From positions 1 to 64,000 of the forward strand of contig PVBG01000004.1 in assembly GCA_002968845.1 (NCBI GenBank): a stretch of 64,000 bases of DNA, given 5' to 3'. The stretch is from Neorhizobium tomejilense. Its GTDB lineage: Bacteria; Pseudomonadota; Alphaproteobacteria; Rhizobiales; Rhizobiaceae. Positions 17,793 through 26,921 of this stretch are shown piece after piece. The notes below the pieces were generated by a model, which worked only from the letters and a program-made list of their open reading frames with translations, had not been told where the DNA came from and did not search any database. How positions within the stretch are numbered: the first letter of the stretch is position 1; every line of letters begins with the position of its first letter. The translations under genes and the position numbers were made by a program.

Positions 17793-18241
17793 CACGCGAT
17801 CTCCGCGAGCAGATCACCCGTCTCGACTTCGCCGCCGTCGATTTCGGTCAGGTTGACAATGCGCCCGGACCGCGGCGCGGCGATCTTGTTGAAGACCTTC
17901 ATCGCTTCGATGATGAAGAGAGTCTGCCCCTCCGTCACCTCGTCTCCCGGCTTGACGAACGGCCCCTCGCCCGGTGCCGAACTGCGATGCAGCACGCCGG
18001 AGACCGGCGCTTTTACGGGAATGGCCGACGTCCGGCCGATAGCCGGCAGCTCATCAGGTCCCAAGGTGATCGACGCACCCGTAACCGACTGTTGCCCCCG
18101 CGCCAAATCGGCGGAGGCCTCTCCCGCCATTGGCTGCGACCGGAAGATCCGGACCGTCAGGTCCTTCTCGGTCACGGTGAGTTCGGTGATGCTCGATCGG
18201 CCGACAAAGTCGATCAGGGTCTTGATCTTCGAGAGGTCCAT
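17792..18241 (-). CDS. accB: Biotin carboxyl carrier protein (AccB family)
   Basis: The 149-residue protein has the usual AccB layout: an N-terminal helix (MDLSKIKTLIDFVGRSSITELTV), a variable linker of about 35 residues and a biotinyl domain with VKAPVSGVLHRS and IIEAMKVFNK, where Lys115 is the biotin attachment site. It works with the adjacent biotin carboxylase. It is the first gene of the accB-accC-pxp block; 200 bp without a gene separate it from dadA upstream, so it may have its own promoter. Confidence 0.92.
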   Translation of the reverse strand: MDLSKIKTLIDFVGRSSITELTVTEKDLTVRIFRSQPMAGEASADLARGQQSVTGASITLGPDELPAIGRTSAIPVKAPVSGVLHRSSAPGEGPFVKPGDEVTEGQTLFIIEAMKVFNKIAAPRSGRIVNLTEIDGGEVETGDLLAEIA

Positions 18242-18441
18242 ATTCGCGCTCGGTATTTCGAATGCCGCCGCGCGATTTCGGAGATCAAGTCGCGTGATAC
18301 GGTAACGTTGCGTAACACGATCGCGCCGCCGATGGGGTCAGACGAACTTTTGATGGACCGGCTCAGTTCCGGCATCCGTGCGGACGATCGGGCATCCCGT
18401 CGAATTTCGGCCGTTGCTCATGGCGCGTCAGCCGTTGCAGA

Positions 18442-19698
18442 TCAGCGAAAACGGGCGGCAGACAACGCCGATAGATCGACGGCACATTCGCGCCCGGCGA
18501 TCAGGCCTGCAACAAGCGCGCCGCTCACCGGTCCGGCTGCAAGGCCGACATGACCGTGGCCAAACGCATGAACGATATCTTCGGAAGACCGCGAAAAACC
18601 GATCACCGGAAGGCCGTCCGCAGTCGAGGGACGATGCCCCATCCAACGTTCGATACTCCTGTCCTCGGATATATCCGACAGTGCCGGATAGGTTCCTTTC
18701 GCGTGTTTCAACAGGATGTCGGCGCGGGTCCAGTTCGGTCTTTCCTCGACACTTGCCAGCTCGACCTGTCCGGCAATGCGAAGTCCGGCAAGCGTCGGAT
18801 TGTTGCCCATCCTGCCGTCGCTCGGCATGATCGGCATCTGCCCCTTGCCCAGATGATAGGGGATGACCACGTGGTAACCGCGCTCGCTCTGCATCGGGAT
18901 TGTGTCACCGGCGAGCGCCGCAAGTTTTTTCGAATGTATTCCGGCAGCGATGACGGCCTTGTCGCACGCCACGATGCCCGCTTCTGTCCGGACGCTCGAA
19001 AGCCGGTTGCCGGTAAGAATGAAACCGGTCGCCCTTGCATTGATGCGCTGGGCTCCAAGGTCCACCGCATGATCCACCATCGCTGCGACATAGCCTCCCG
19101 GATCCACGCAATGACCGCCATCCTCGACGAAGGCAGCAAAGGAGTAGCGGGATGAAAGATTGGGCTCGAGTTCGTGCAGTTCGGCTGAGGATAGCTCTCG
19201 ATAGAAAACGCCGTTGTCGCGTCGCAGGCGCCACGCAAAAGCCTCGGCCTCGAAAGCCGCGCGATCCTGGTACACGTAGAGCAGGCCCTTGCGGTGGATT
19301 AGGTCCGGCCGTCCGATTTTTCCCGCCAGTGCCGCATGCCGGGATGGAGCATCATTCAGGAGGCTCGCCAGAATTCTCGCGGTCCGTTCGACCTTGGATC
19401 CAGTCGAGCCGGCCAGCATAAACCGCAGCAACCAGGGTGCGAGGCGTACCAGATGCCGCCAGCGGATGGTCAGCGGCCCGGAGGGATCGGAAAGATAGCC
19501 GGGCACCTTCCTCCAGAGGCCGGGCATCGACATCGGGATGATCGAGGCGGGGCTCAGCCAGCCGCTGTTACCATAACTCGCCGCGTGGCGACCACCGGGC
19601 TGTTCCGGTTCGACGATGGTGACCTCGTGCCCGTCGTTCAACAGTTCGAGTGCCGTCGATGCACCGACGATACCCGCTCCGATGACCACTACATGCAT
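18442..19698 (-). CDS. D-amino acid dehydrogenase-like FAD oxidoreductase
   Basis: The 418-residue protein begins with a dinucleotide-binding motif (VVVIGAGIVGASTALELLNDGHEVTIVE) and has GRHAASYGNSGWLSPASI and a C-terminal GHGHVGLAAGPVSGALVA, as in the DadA family of FAD-dependent D-amino acid dehydrogenases. Such enzymes oxidise D-amino acids or cyclic imino acids (D-proline, D-hydroxyproline) to 2-oxo or imino acids and pass electrons to the respiratory chain. It lies between the Tct transporter and the 5-oxoprolinase genes on the same strand. The substrate is not evident. Confidence 0.85.
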   Translation of the reverse strand: MHVVVIGAGIVGASTALELLNDGHEVTIVEPEQPGGRHAASYGNSGWLSPASIIPMSMPGLWRKVPGYLSDPSGPLTIRWRHLVRLAPWLLRFMLAGSTGSKVERTARILASLLNDAPSRHAALAGKIGRPDLIHRKGLLYVYQDRAAFEAEAFAWRLRRDNGVFYRELSSAELHELEPNLSSRYSFAAFVEDGGHCVDPGGYVAAMVDHAVDLGAQRINARATGFILTGNRLSSVRTEAGIVACDKAVIAAGIHSKKLAALAGDTIPMQSERGYHVVIPYHLGKGQMPIMPSDGRMGNNPTLAGLRIAGQVELASVEERPNWTRADILLKHAKGTYPALSDISEDRSIERWMGHRPSTADGLPVIGFSRSSEDIVHAFGHGHVGLAAGPVSGALVAGLIAGRECAVDLSALSAARFR

Positions 19699-19732
19699 GG
19701 CGTTTCACTCTGCGTGACTGGAATAAGCCGGT

Positions 19733-21232
19733 TCATTCCTGAAATGCCTCTTCGCGGACGGCCTTGATCTTCGGCAGGGCGACCACGGCGATGGCGAGCA
19801 CAGCAAGGACAAGCAGACCTGCCGAAATCGGACGATCGACAAAAACGCTGGGATTACCGCGTGCGAGGAACATGGCTCTACGGAAATTTTCTTCCATCAT
19901 CGGCCCGAGAATGAGGCCCATCACCAGCGGTGCCGCGTCGCAATCGAGCTTGGCGAAGACGTAGCCGGCGACGCCGAAGGCGCCGAGTAGCCAAATATCG
20001 AAGACCGAGTTGCCGAGCGAGAACGCGCCGATCGAGCAGAACACCACGATAGCCGGAAAGAGATAGTGGAAAGGCATCGTCAGCAAGCGCGTCCAGACGC
20101 CGATCAGCGGCAGGTTCAGGACCAGCAGCATGACATTGCCAACCCACATCGACACGATGACGCCCCAGAACACGTCCGGATGTTCGGAAATCAGCGTCGG
20201 GCCCGGTGCGATACCCTGCATGATCAGGGCGCCGAACATCAAGGCCATGACGGCATTGGCTGGCAGGCCGAGCGTGAGCAGCGGGACGAACGAGGTCTGT
20301 GCACCGGCATTGTTGGCGCTCTCGGGCGCTGCTACGCCTTCGATCGCACCACCGCCGAAACCTTCGGGCGGGTTGGCAACGCGTTTCTCGACGGCATAGG
20401 CAGCAAAAGCGGCGAGAAGCGCGCCGCCGCCCGGCAGAAGTCCCAGCACCGAACCTATCCCCGTGCCGCGAAGGATCGGCGCAACCATCCGGCGCCAGTC
20501 TTCCCGCGACGGGATCATCGAGAAGAACGGTGCGTTGATGGCCGTGCGGCTTTCCGGGGTTTCCAGATCCTTGATCAACTCGCCGATGCCGAATAATCCC
20601 ATCGCTACGACGACGAAATTGATACCGCTCGACATTTCTTCAAAACCGAGCGTGAAACGCGGCACGGCAGTTTGCACGTCCTGGCCGACAAGGCCGACCA
20701 GAATGCCGACGAAGACCATGGCAAGTGCCTTCGGCAGCGATCCGCGCGAAAGCACGACAGAGGCGACAAGCCCGAGGATCATCAACGAGAAGTATTCCGC
20801 CGGGCCAAACAGCAATCCGATTTCGGCAAGCGAAGACGCAAACAATGCCAGCAACAGCGTGGCGACGGTGCCGGCAAAAAAGGAGCCGATCGCCGCTGTC
20901 GACAGTGCCACGCCCGCACGTCCGTTGCGGGCCATCTTGTAACCGTCGATCGCCGTAACCACGGACGATGCTTCGCCGGGCAGATTGAGAAGGATGGCCG
21001 TCGTCGAACCCCCATATTGCGCACCGTAATAGATGCCGGCCATCATGATCAGCGATGTCACCGGTTCAAGTCCGATGGTGAAAGGCAGGAGGATGGCCAT
21101 GGTCGCGGCGGGCCCGAGGCCTGGCAGGACGCCGACAAGGGTCCCGAGTAGCGTGCCAATCAGGCACCAGAACAGGTTCGTCGGCAGGATTGCCTGGTCA
21201 AAGCCGAGCAGCAGGGCGTTCAGCGTCTCCAT
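19733..21232 (-). CDS. tctA: Tripartite tricarboxylate transporter, large membrane subunit
   Basis: The 499-residue membrane protein is of normal TctA length and has the family's duplicated motifs: GVLPGLGPAATMAILLPFTIGL and GLLPGGGALLAAFAAY, along with GGSTTAILLNLPGE. TctA forms the transport channel for carboxylates captured by the periplasmic TctC protein. The start METLNALLLGFD is 10 bp after the tctB stop; the long upstream extension overlapping tctB is spurious. Confidence 0.93.
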   Translation of the reverse strand: METLNALLLGFDQAILPTNLFWCLIGTLLGTLVGVLPGLGPAATMAILLPFTIGLEPVTSLIMMAGIYYGAQYGGSTTAILLNLPGEASSVVTAIDGYKMARNGRAGVALSTAAIGSFFAGTVATLLLALFASSLAEIGLLFGPAEYFSLMILGLVASVVLSRGSLPKALAMVFVGILVGLVGQDVQTAVPRFTLGFEEMSSGINFVVVAMGLFGIGELIKDLETPESRTAINAPFFSMIPSREDWRRMVAPILRGTGIGSVLGLLPGGGALLAAFAAYAVEKRVANPPEGFGGGAIEGVAAPESANNAGAQTSFVPLLTLGLPANAVMALMFGALIMQGIAPGPTLISEHPDVFWGVIVSMWVGNVMLLVLNLPLIGVWTRLLTMPFHYLFPAIVVFCSIGAFSLGNSVFDIWLLGAFGVAGYVFAKLDCDAAPLVMGLILGPMMEENFRRAMFLARGNPSVFVDRPISAGLLVLAVLAIAVVALPKIKAVREEAFQE

Positions 21233-21242
21233 GTGATCTTCC

Positions 21243-21707
21243 TTAAAACCCGAACCAGGGGCCGATAATGGCAATCGGCATGCCGAGCCCCTTGATGAAG
21301 GCAAGGCTGCAGGCTGCACCGAGCCCGAGCCCGTACAACGCTGATTTCGCCGGCTGCAAAGGACGTGAGGCAAACGAGGCGATGAAGCAGCAACAGAAGA
21401 TCGCCGGCAGCAATCCGCCGCCGCGAACGACCAGTCCAAACACCACGATCGCTGCAATGATGAACGTGACCTTCGAGGAATAAAGGCTCGGTTGCTCTTT
21501 GCCGGTGTCATGTTTCTCGGCCGTAAAGGCGACGACAAGGCCCATGGCGATCAGGCCCGAGGCTACCAGGCCCGGAAATGCACCGGGGCCGATTTTGCGC
21601 CAGGTACCATAGGAGAGATCGAGGCTGCCCAACAAGAAAGCCGCGCCGATCAATACGAACAGGAGCCCTGCAATCAATTGCGGATTGACACGTGAGGTCA
21701 CGGGCAT
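21243..21707 (-). CDS. tctB: Tripartite tricarboxylate transporter, small membrane subunit
   Basis: The 154-residue protein has four hydrophobic segments, with the family's LIAGLLFVLIGAAFLLGSLDLSYGTWRKIGPGAFPGLVA at the start. TctB is the small membrane partner of TctA. Its first 10 bp overlap the 3' end of the molybdoenzyme gene and the ribosome site AAAGGA lies within that gene, so the two are coupled. Confidence 0.9.
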   Translation of the reverse strand: MPVTSRVNPQLIAGLLFVLIGAAFLLGSLDLSYGTWRKIGPGAFPGLVASGLIAMGLVVAFTAEKHDTGKEQPSLYSSKVTFIIAAIVVFGLVVRGGGLLPAIFCCCFIASFASRPLQPAKSALYGLGLGAACSLAFIKGLGMPIAIIGPWFGF

Positions 21708-24079
21708 TCCTTTCCGTTGGACGCTTTCGATCGCGGATCGGGAACCAGATCAGGCGGGCGATAGGCCCGCACCTCTGGCGGCGTGCCGACGAAGCGGGAA
21801 ATCTCGACAAGGCATGAGTTCGGGCTTGGCCCCTGTGCGAGACGGGAAGTTCCATGGTCCGGCGTCAGTACGTTCGGATTGCCGTTCAGTTCCAGCGAAC
21901 CCGGCTTCGAGGGGTCCGCCGGATCGAACCAGGCGCCCGTCGCCAACTGCACGACGCCGGGCATGACGGCGTCGGTAATGGCTACGACCGCCAGGCACGC
22001 ACCGCGGGCGTTGGAAATGGTCGCCACCTCGCCTTGCGCCAGCCCGCGAGCCGAAGCGTCGTCGGGATGAATGCGCACCGGCTGACGGCCGCCGCTTTTG
22101 GTCCGGCGCGACGGTGCTGCATGGTCCCACTGGCTGTGTAGCTTGTCATGCGGCTGGCAGGACAGGAGATGCAGTGGATAGATGGCCGCCAGTTTGCCCC
22201 CCAGCCATTCGGCCGGTTCCACCCATGCCGGATGGCCGGGGCAATCGGCATAGTCGAAGCCGGCAATGAGCTCCGAGGAGAGCTCGATCAGACCGGACGG
22301 CGTGCGCAGCGGATGGGCAACCGGGTCCGCGCGAAACGCAGAAAGGAAAGGCCTGTCCGCGTTTTGGCTTTCCACCTCGATCAGTCCCGTATTCCGGAAC
22401 GTGGGAAAGTCCGGCAGGGAAATGTCGCGCAACGCAGCGTTCGCCTGCGCGTCGGCATAAAGCTTCTCCAGCCATTCGGGTTCGCTCAATCCGCCCGTGA
22501 ACGCCGCTTCAGTCCCCAGTTTTTTGGCAATGCGACGCAGGATCTCGTGATCCGACAATACGTCCGCAGGTGGTGCTGCCGCGTGTGTCGAATATCCGAG
22601 AAAACTCTCGCGGCCGCTGGCAACCAGATCGTCGCGTTCCAGGAATGTCGCGGCCGGCAACACGATGTCGGCATGCCGGGCATTGGCATTCCACCAGTGC
22701 TCGTGGACAATGATCGTTTCCGGCTTCTGCCAAGCTTCGACCAGCCGATGAAGATCCTGATGATGGTGAAAAGGATTGCCACCAGCCCAATAGATCAGCC
22801 TTATGTCCGGATAGATCCGTTTTTTGCCGTTGTAGTCGTATTCCGCTCCCGGCGAAAGCAGCATGTCGGCAATCCGCGCAACCGGAATGTAGTCGGAGAT
22901 GGCATTCTGCCCCTGCGGCAGCGACGGCCATTTCACGGCCGGCGCCGGCTGGCCGATGCCCGATATCGATGCATAACCGAAACCAAATCCTCCGCCGGGC
23001 AGACCGATGCGACCCAGCAGCGATGCCACCGCGATTGCCGCCCAATAGGCCTGTTCGCCATGTTCGGCGCGTTGCAGCGCCCATGCCATCATTATGAAAG
23101 TTTTTTTCGAGGCCATGGTTCGGGCAAGGGTGAGGATATCCTGCGCTTCAAGGCCGGTAATGCCGGCTGCCCAGGCGACATCCTTGACGACGCCGTCCAC
23201 TTTTCCGAACAGATAATCCCGCAATGTCTCGAAGCCGACGGTGTAACGTTCGACGAAACCTGCGTCGTGACGGTCCTCCTGGATCAGCACGTGGGCGATG
23301 GCCAGCAGCAGGGCGGCATCGGTCCCGGGTCTCAGAGCCATCCATTGGGCATCGAGTTCGCTTGCGGCATCATCCCGGACGGGTCCGATGTTGACGAAAT
23401 GGGCGCCTGCGTGTTTGCAGTCGAGTAGATACCGTCGGGTTTCATGGCGGGAAACGCCGCCGGCATTGACCTGAGCATTGCGAAGCGGCGTGCCACCGAA
23501 CATCACGACCAGGTCCGCATGGCCGACGATCTGGCTCCATGGGCTGTGGCCGGAGATCAGTCCATCGGTGGAACCGATGACGTGCGGCAGGATGACCTCG
23601 CCGGCGGCATAACTATAGGTCTGGACGGAACGGACGGAACCGCCATTCATGTTGAAAAAGCGCTTCAGCTGGCTTTGCGCATGATGAAATCGCCCGGCGC
23701 TCGACCAGCCGTAGGAGCCGGAAAAAATCGCGCCGTTGCCATGCTCGTCCTTGACGCGGCGGATTTCGCCGGCGACCAGTTCGATTGCCTCCTCCCAGGA
23801 AACCTCGACAAATGCCTCGGCTCCCCGCCGGCCGGCACGATTACCCGGTCCCTGTTCAAGGAAGGATCGCCTGACTGCTGGCTTTAGGATTCGGCACGGC
23901 GCAAGCCTGTCGGCTGGAAGCTCCCCACCGAATTGCACCGGGTCGGGATCGTTCGCAATCGGACGAATGGCGCCCTGCAAGCCATCATGCGTGTAAAACC
24001 CCCAATGGGTTCCGACATGACGCCGGCCTGCCGAAGGCTCCGAATGTTGCGTGGTTTTCGGAGCCTTCGTCATCTTCAT
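21698..24079 (-). CDS. Molybdopterin-dependent oxidoreductase (BisC/TorA/DMSO reductase family)
   Basis: The 793-residue protein is a single-subunit molybdoenzyme of the BisC/TorA type. Visible are THWGFYTHDG (residues about 24-33), FSGSYGWSSAGRFHHAQSQLKRFFN with the Ser expected to bind molybdenum (about 118-142), GGNPFHHHQDLHRL, HADIVLPAATFLERDD and the C-terminal cofactor-binding domain (VRIHPDDASARGLAQGEVA). There is no iron-sulfur motif and no signal peptide, which fits cytoplasmic BisC-like enzymes that reduce S-oxides or N-oxides such as biotin or methionine sulfoxide. It overlaps tctC (ATGA) and tctB, so its substrate may be what the Tct system imports. Confidence 0.88.
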   Translation of the reverse strand: MKMTKAPKTTQHSEPSAGRRHVGTHWGFYTHDGLQGAIRPIANDPDPVQFGGELPADRLAPCRILKPAVRRSFLEQGPGNRAGRRGAEAFVEVSWEEAIELVAGEIRRVKDEHGNGAIFSGSYGWSSAGRFHHAQSQLKRFFNMNGGSVRSVQTYSYAAGEVILPHVIGSTDGLISGHSPWSQIVGHADLVVMFGGTPLRNAQVNAGGVSRHETRRYLLDCKHAGAHFVNIGPVRDDAASELDAQWMALRPGTDAALLLAIAHVLIQEDRHDAGFVERYTVGFETLRDYLFGKVDGVVKDVAWAAGITGLEAQDILTLARTMASKKTFIMMAWALQRAEHGEQAYWAAIAVASLLGRIGLPGGGFGFGYASISGIGQPAPAVKWPSLPQGQNAISDYIPVARIADMLLSPGAEYDYNGKKRIYPDIRLIYWAGGNPFHHHQDLHRLVEAWQKPETIIVHEHWWNANARHADIVLPAATFLERDDLVASGRESFLGYSTHAAAPPADVLSDHEILRRIAKKLGTEAAFTGGLSEPEWLEKLYADAQANAALRDISLPDFPTFRNTGLIEVESQNADRPFLSAFRADPVAHPLRTPSGLIELSSELIAGFDYADCPGHPAWVEPAEWLGGKLAAIYPLHLLSCQPHDKLHSQWDHAAPSRRTKSGGRQPVRIHPDDASARGLAQGEVATISNARGACLAVVAITDAVMPGVVQLATGAWFDPADPSKPGSLELNGNPNVLTPDHGTSRLAQGPSPNSCLVEISRFVGTPPEVRAYRPPDLVPDPRSKASNGKECP

Positions 24080-25047
24080 TCCACCTTGATGCCGGCTGTC
24101 TTGACGATCTCACGGTACCGCTTTGTCTCGTCAACCACGAAGGTCCTCAGATCGGCGCTGTTCTTGTACATCGGCTCGAAGCCGAAGACCGTCAGCTTGT
24201 CCTTGAATTCGGTGGAGGTGACAACATCCTTCAGGACCTTGCCGAGATATTCCGCCGCCTTTGGGTCAAGGTTTTTCGGTGCCCAGACGCCGTACCAGGA
24301 GAGCATTTCCAGTGCAGGCATGCCGCTCTCGGCAACGGTTGGGACATCCGGCACCAAGGGCGAGCGGGTCAGGCTGGTCACCGCAAGCGGCTTCAGCCGG
24401 CCTGCCTTGACATGCGGCAGGGACGACAGGATCGGGTCGGCGATCAGTTGCACCTGGCCGCCGATCATGTCGGTCAGTGCCGGGCCGGCTCCCTTGTAGG
24501 TGACCACTTCAGTATCGACGCCAGCTTCACCCTTCAGGACTTCCACAGCCAGATGACCGGCCGAGCCATAACCGGAGGTGGCGAAGTTGTAGGAATCCGG
24601 ATCCGCCTTCACCTCGGCGAAGAATTCCTTCAGCGTGTTGGCCTTGTCCGACGGATTGGTGGTGATCAGCAGCGGGCCAGCCGCGATGCCGCTGATATGC
24701 GTGAAGTCATTGACGACATCGAAAGGCACGTTCTTGTTGATCAGCGGCGTGACCACATGGATCGACGCATTCAGCAGCAGGGTGTAGCCATCGGGAGCAG
24801 CCTTGACCACATCCGACGAACCGACCACCCCGCCGGCGCCGCCCGCACGGTTATCGACCACGAAGGTCTTGCCGGTCTTGACCGAAAGCGCGGCGGCAAG
24901 AACGCGTGCAACGCCATCGACTGCACCGCCCGGCGGATAAGGCACGACGATGGATACAGGCCGGCTGGGGTAGTCGTTCGCCTTGGCAAGGCCGGCCACC
25001 GGCAGCGTCATCGAAAGAAAAAACAATGCTGTTGCGAAGCGGTTCAT
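24076..25047 (-). CDS. tctC: Tripartite tricarboxylate transporter substrate-binding protein (TctC/Bug family)
   Basis: The 323-residue protein has a signal peptide (MNRFATALFFLSMTLPVAGLAKA) and the Bug-family core: YPSRPVSIVVPYPPGGAVDGVAR, VDNRAGGAGGVVGSSDVVKAAPDGYTLL and ESGMPALEMLSWYGVWAPKNLDPK. It binds a carboxylate or related molecule in the periplasm for TctAB. The start chosen has a proper signal sequence; 31 residues of upstream in-frame sequence do not. The stop overlaps the start of the molybdoenzyme gene. Confidence 0.92.
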   Translation of the reverse strand: MNRFATALFFLSMTLPVAGLAKANDYPSRPVSIVVPYPPGGAVDGVARVLAAALSVKTGKTFVVDNRAGGAGGVVGSSDVVKAAPDGYTLLLNASIHVVTPLINKNVPFDVVNDFTHISGIAAGPLLITTNPSDKANTLKEFFAEVKADPDSYNFATSGYGSAGHLAVEVLKGEAGVDTEVVTYKGAGPALTDMIGGQVQLIADPILSSLPHVKAGRLKPLAVTSLTRSPLVPDVPTVAESGMPALEMLSWYGVWAPKNLDPKAAEYLGKVLKDVVTSTEFKDKLTVFGFEPMYKNSADLRTFVVDETKRYREIVKTAGIKVE

Positions 25048-25158
25048 AGATGGATTCCTTCTGGCTCCAAGAGGATGTATGCAGTCGAAAGTCATTGTAT
25101 GCATCGCGGATCCTTCACGGTGGTGAGCGGCCGGAGGCAATCCGCTCGGCTCCGGCCG

Positions 25159-25938
25159 TCAGAACGTTCCGGGATATTGCCCGCCATCGATCAGCAGGTT
25201 CTGAGCAGTGACGAAGCCGGCATTCGCCGAGCAGAGGAAGGCAATGTAGGCGCCAACTTCTTCGGGGCGTCCGTAACGGCCAGCCGGATTCTGTGCCGCA
25301 CGGGCGGCCCAGATTTCGTCGAAAGAACGACCGCTTTCCTGAGCAAGCACCTCGACATGCTGGCGCTGGCCATCCGACGCGACAATGCCCGGGAGCATAT
25401 TGTTAATCGTCACATTGTGGGCGATCGTCTGCCGGGCCAGGCCCGCGACGAAACCGACGAGGCCGGAGCGTGCCGCATTCGACATGCCAAGCTCGGCCTG
25501 GGCGATCTTGACGCTCCGCGACACGATGTTGACGATACGGCCGAACTCGCGCTCCATCATTCCGTCGACAGTCAGGCGCATCATGTCGATCGGCGTCAGC
25601 ATCATCCGATCGATGCCCCGCAACCAGTCTTCACGAGACCAGTTGCGGAAATCACCGGGCAGTTCGCCATCGGCGTTGTTGACCAGGATGTCCGGTTTTG
25701 GGCAGACAGACAGAATGGCTTCGCGACCGGCAAGCGTGGTAATATCGCCGACGACGGTGGTGACGCGGGCGCCGGTAACGGTTCGGATTTCTGCGGCTGT
25801 CGCCTGCAGTGTTTCGGGCGTGCGGGCGATGATGGTCAGATCCACATTCTCCCGCGCGAGAGCCATTGCGGCGGCCTTACCCATGCCCCGGCTTGCGCCG
25901 GTAACGATAGCATTCCGACCGGAGATCCCGAAATCCAT
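25159..25938 (-). CDS. Atypical SDR family protein without the catalytic Tyr-Lys pair
   Basis: The 259-residue protein has the SDR cofactor motif TGASRGMG (13-20) and a Rossmann core, but NNAG reads NNAD (87-90) and the YxxxK catalytic motif is replaced by MSNAA (Met152, Ala156); Ser140 is kept. SDR subgroups with this change exist, and their activity is uncertain. The C-terminus (GFVTAQNLLIDGGQYPG) is normal. It lies 10 bp after the DapA-family gene and before tctC on the same strand, so it belongs to the same unit. Confidence 0.8.
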   Translation of the reverse strand: MDFGISGRNAIVTGASRGMGKAAAMALARENVDLTIIARTPETLQATAAEIRTVTGARVTTVVGDITTLAGREAILSVCPKPDILVNNADGELPGDFRNWSREDWLRGIDRMMLTPIDMMRLTVDGMMEREFGRIVNIVSRSVKIAQAELGMSNAARSGLVGFVAGLARQTIAHNVTINNMLPGIVASDGQRQHVEVLAQESGRSFDEIWAARAAQNPAGRYGRPEEVGAYIAFLCSANAGFVTAQNLLIDGGQYPGTF

Positions 25939-25948
25939 CGGCCGAGCC

Positions 25949-26896
25949 TCAGGCGGCCAAGGCCGAAGCGGGCTTCAGCTTCCAGCCGTATTTCTTGTCG
26001 AGGCCGAGATCCTGGACGATGCGAATGCCCTTTGCGAGCGCTTCGCCTTCAAGGCCGGTCAATGGCCGCCGCAGTTCGCCAGCCGGCAGTCCGACAGCCT
26101 TCATCAGCGATTTCACGGCCACCGGATTGATCGCCGAGTAATTGTAATGCAGCAGCGGCAGAAGGTTCAAATAGGTGTCGCGGAAGCCTTCGGCTTCGGC
26201 ATAACTCGTCCACGGACGCGACATCACCGCCACTTCGGCCGGGGCAATATTGCCGCCCATATTGGCGGTGCCATGACCACCAAGGCTCATTGTTGGAACG
26301 ACAAGGCCGAGATTGGGGCTGTCGCAGCACATGACCGAAACATCCGGACGCGCGGCGAGAACCTGGGCAACCTGCCCGACACGCGCAGTGGATTCCTTGT
26401 GAATGACGTAGTTCGGATGCTTGAAGATGCGCAGCAGGTGGTCCCAATGCAGGTCGCTCTTGACGCGCGGCGGGTTGTTGTAGAGCCCGAGGGGCAGGTC
26501 GGTCGCGTCGGCGATCTCCAGGAAATAACCTTCGATGTCGGCTTCCGGGGCGCAGATATACGCTGGCGCAGCGAGAATGGCGCCGTCTGCGCCGTTATCC
26601 CTGGCGAACTTCACATTTTCAATCGTAACGTCCGTGTTGTTGCCGGTGCAGCCAAAGAAGATCGGCATCTTGGCCGTTTTCATCTTCGACGTCTCGACGA
26701 TGATTTTCTTCTTCTCGTCAGCCGACAGCATGGATACCTCGCCGGTCGAGCCCATGATCAAGACGGCAGAGGTGCCGTTCGCCTCGTGGAAGGAAAGCAA
26801 TGCGCGGAATGCGCCCATATCGACGGCGCCCGACTTGTCGAACGGTGTGATCAAGGCAACGAAGGATCCGGTGATCTTGGGGGCAGCAGCAGTCAT
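25949..26896 (-). CDS. Dihydrodipicolinate synthase/N-acetylneuraminate lyase family protein
   Basis: The 315-residue protein has the DapA/NanA fold: GSTGEVSMLSADEK (49-62), GLYNNPPR with Tyr139 and the Schiff base Lys167 in VIHKESTAR. These enzymes condense or cleave pyruvate or act as dehydratases or deaminases on 2-keto sugar acids and cyclic imino acids. Its setting in a catabolic operon with a Tct transporter argues against a role in lysine synthesis. It is the first gene of the long minus-strand unit and has a palindrome just upstream. Confidence 0.85.
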   Translation of the reverse strand: MTAAAPKITGSFVALITPFDKSGAVDMGAFRALLSFHEANGTSAVLIMGSTGEVSMLSADEKKKIIVETSKMKTAKMPIFFGCTGNNTDVTIENVKFARDNGADGAILAAPAYICAPEADIEGYFLEIADATDLPLGLYNNPPRVKSDLHWDHLLRIFKHPNYVIHKESTARVGQVAQVLAARPDVSVMCCDSPNLGLVVPTMSLGGHGTANMGGNIAPAEVAVMSRPWTSYAEAEGFRDTYLNLLPLLHYNYSAINPVAVKSLMKAVGLPAGELRRPLTGLEGEALAKGIRIVQDLGLDKKYGWKLKPASALAA

Positions 26897-26921
26897 TGCA
26901 CGACTCCAGGAATGTTAAACG

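Noticed and set aside
18296..18320. GTAACGTTGCGTAAC repeat before accB
   Set aside because: The symmetry is partial and no second copy was seen, so I do not call it an operator.
24412..26130. Plus-strand open frame of 572 codons
   Set aside because: It is antisense to tctC, the SDR and DapA-family genes, which are well supported; long antisense frames are expected in high-GC DNA.
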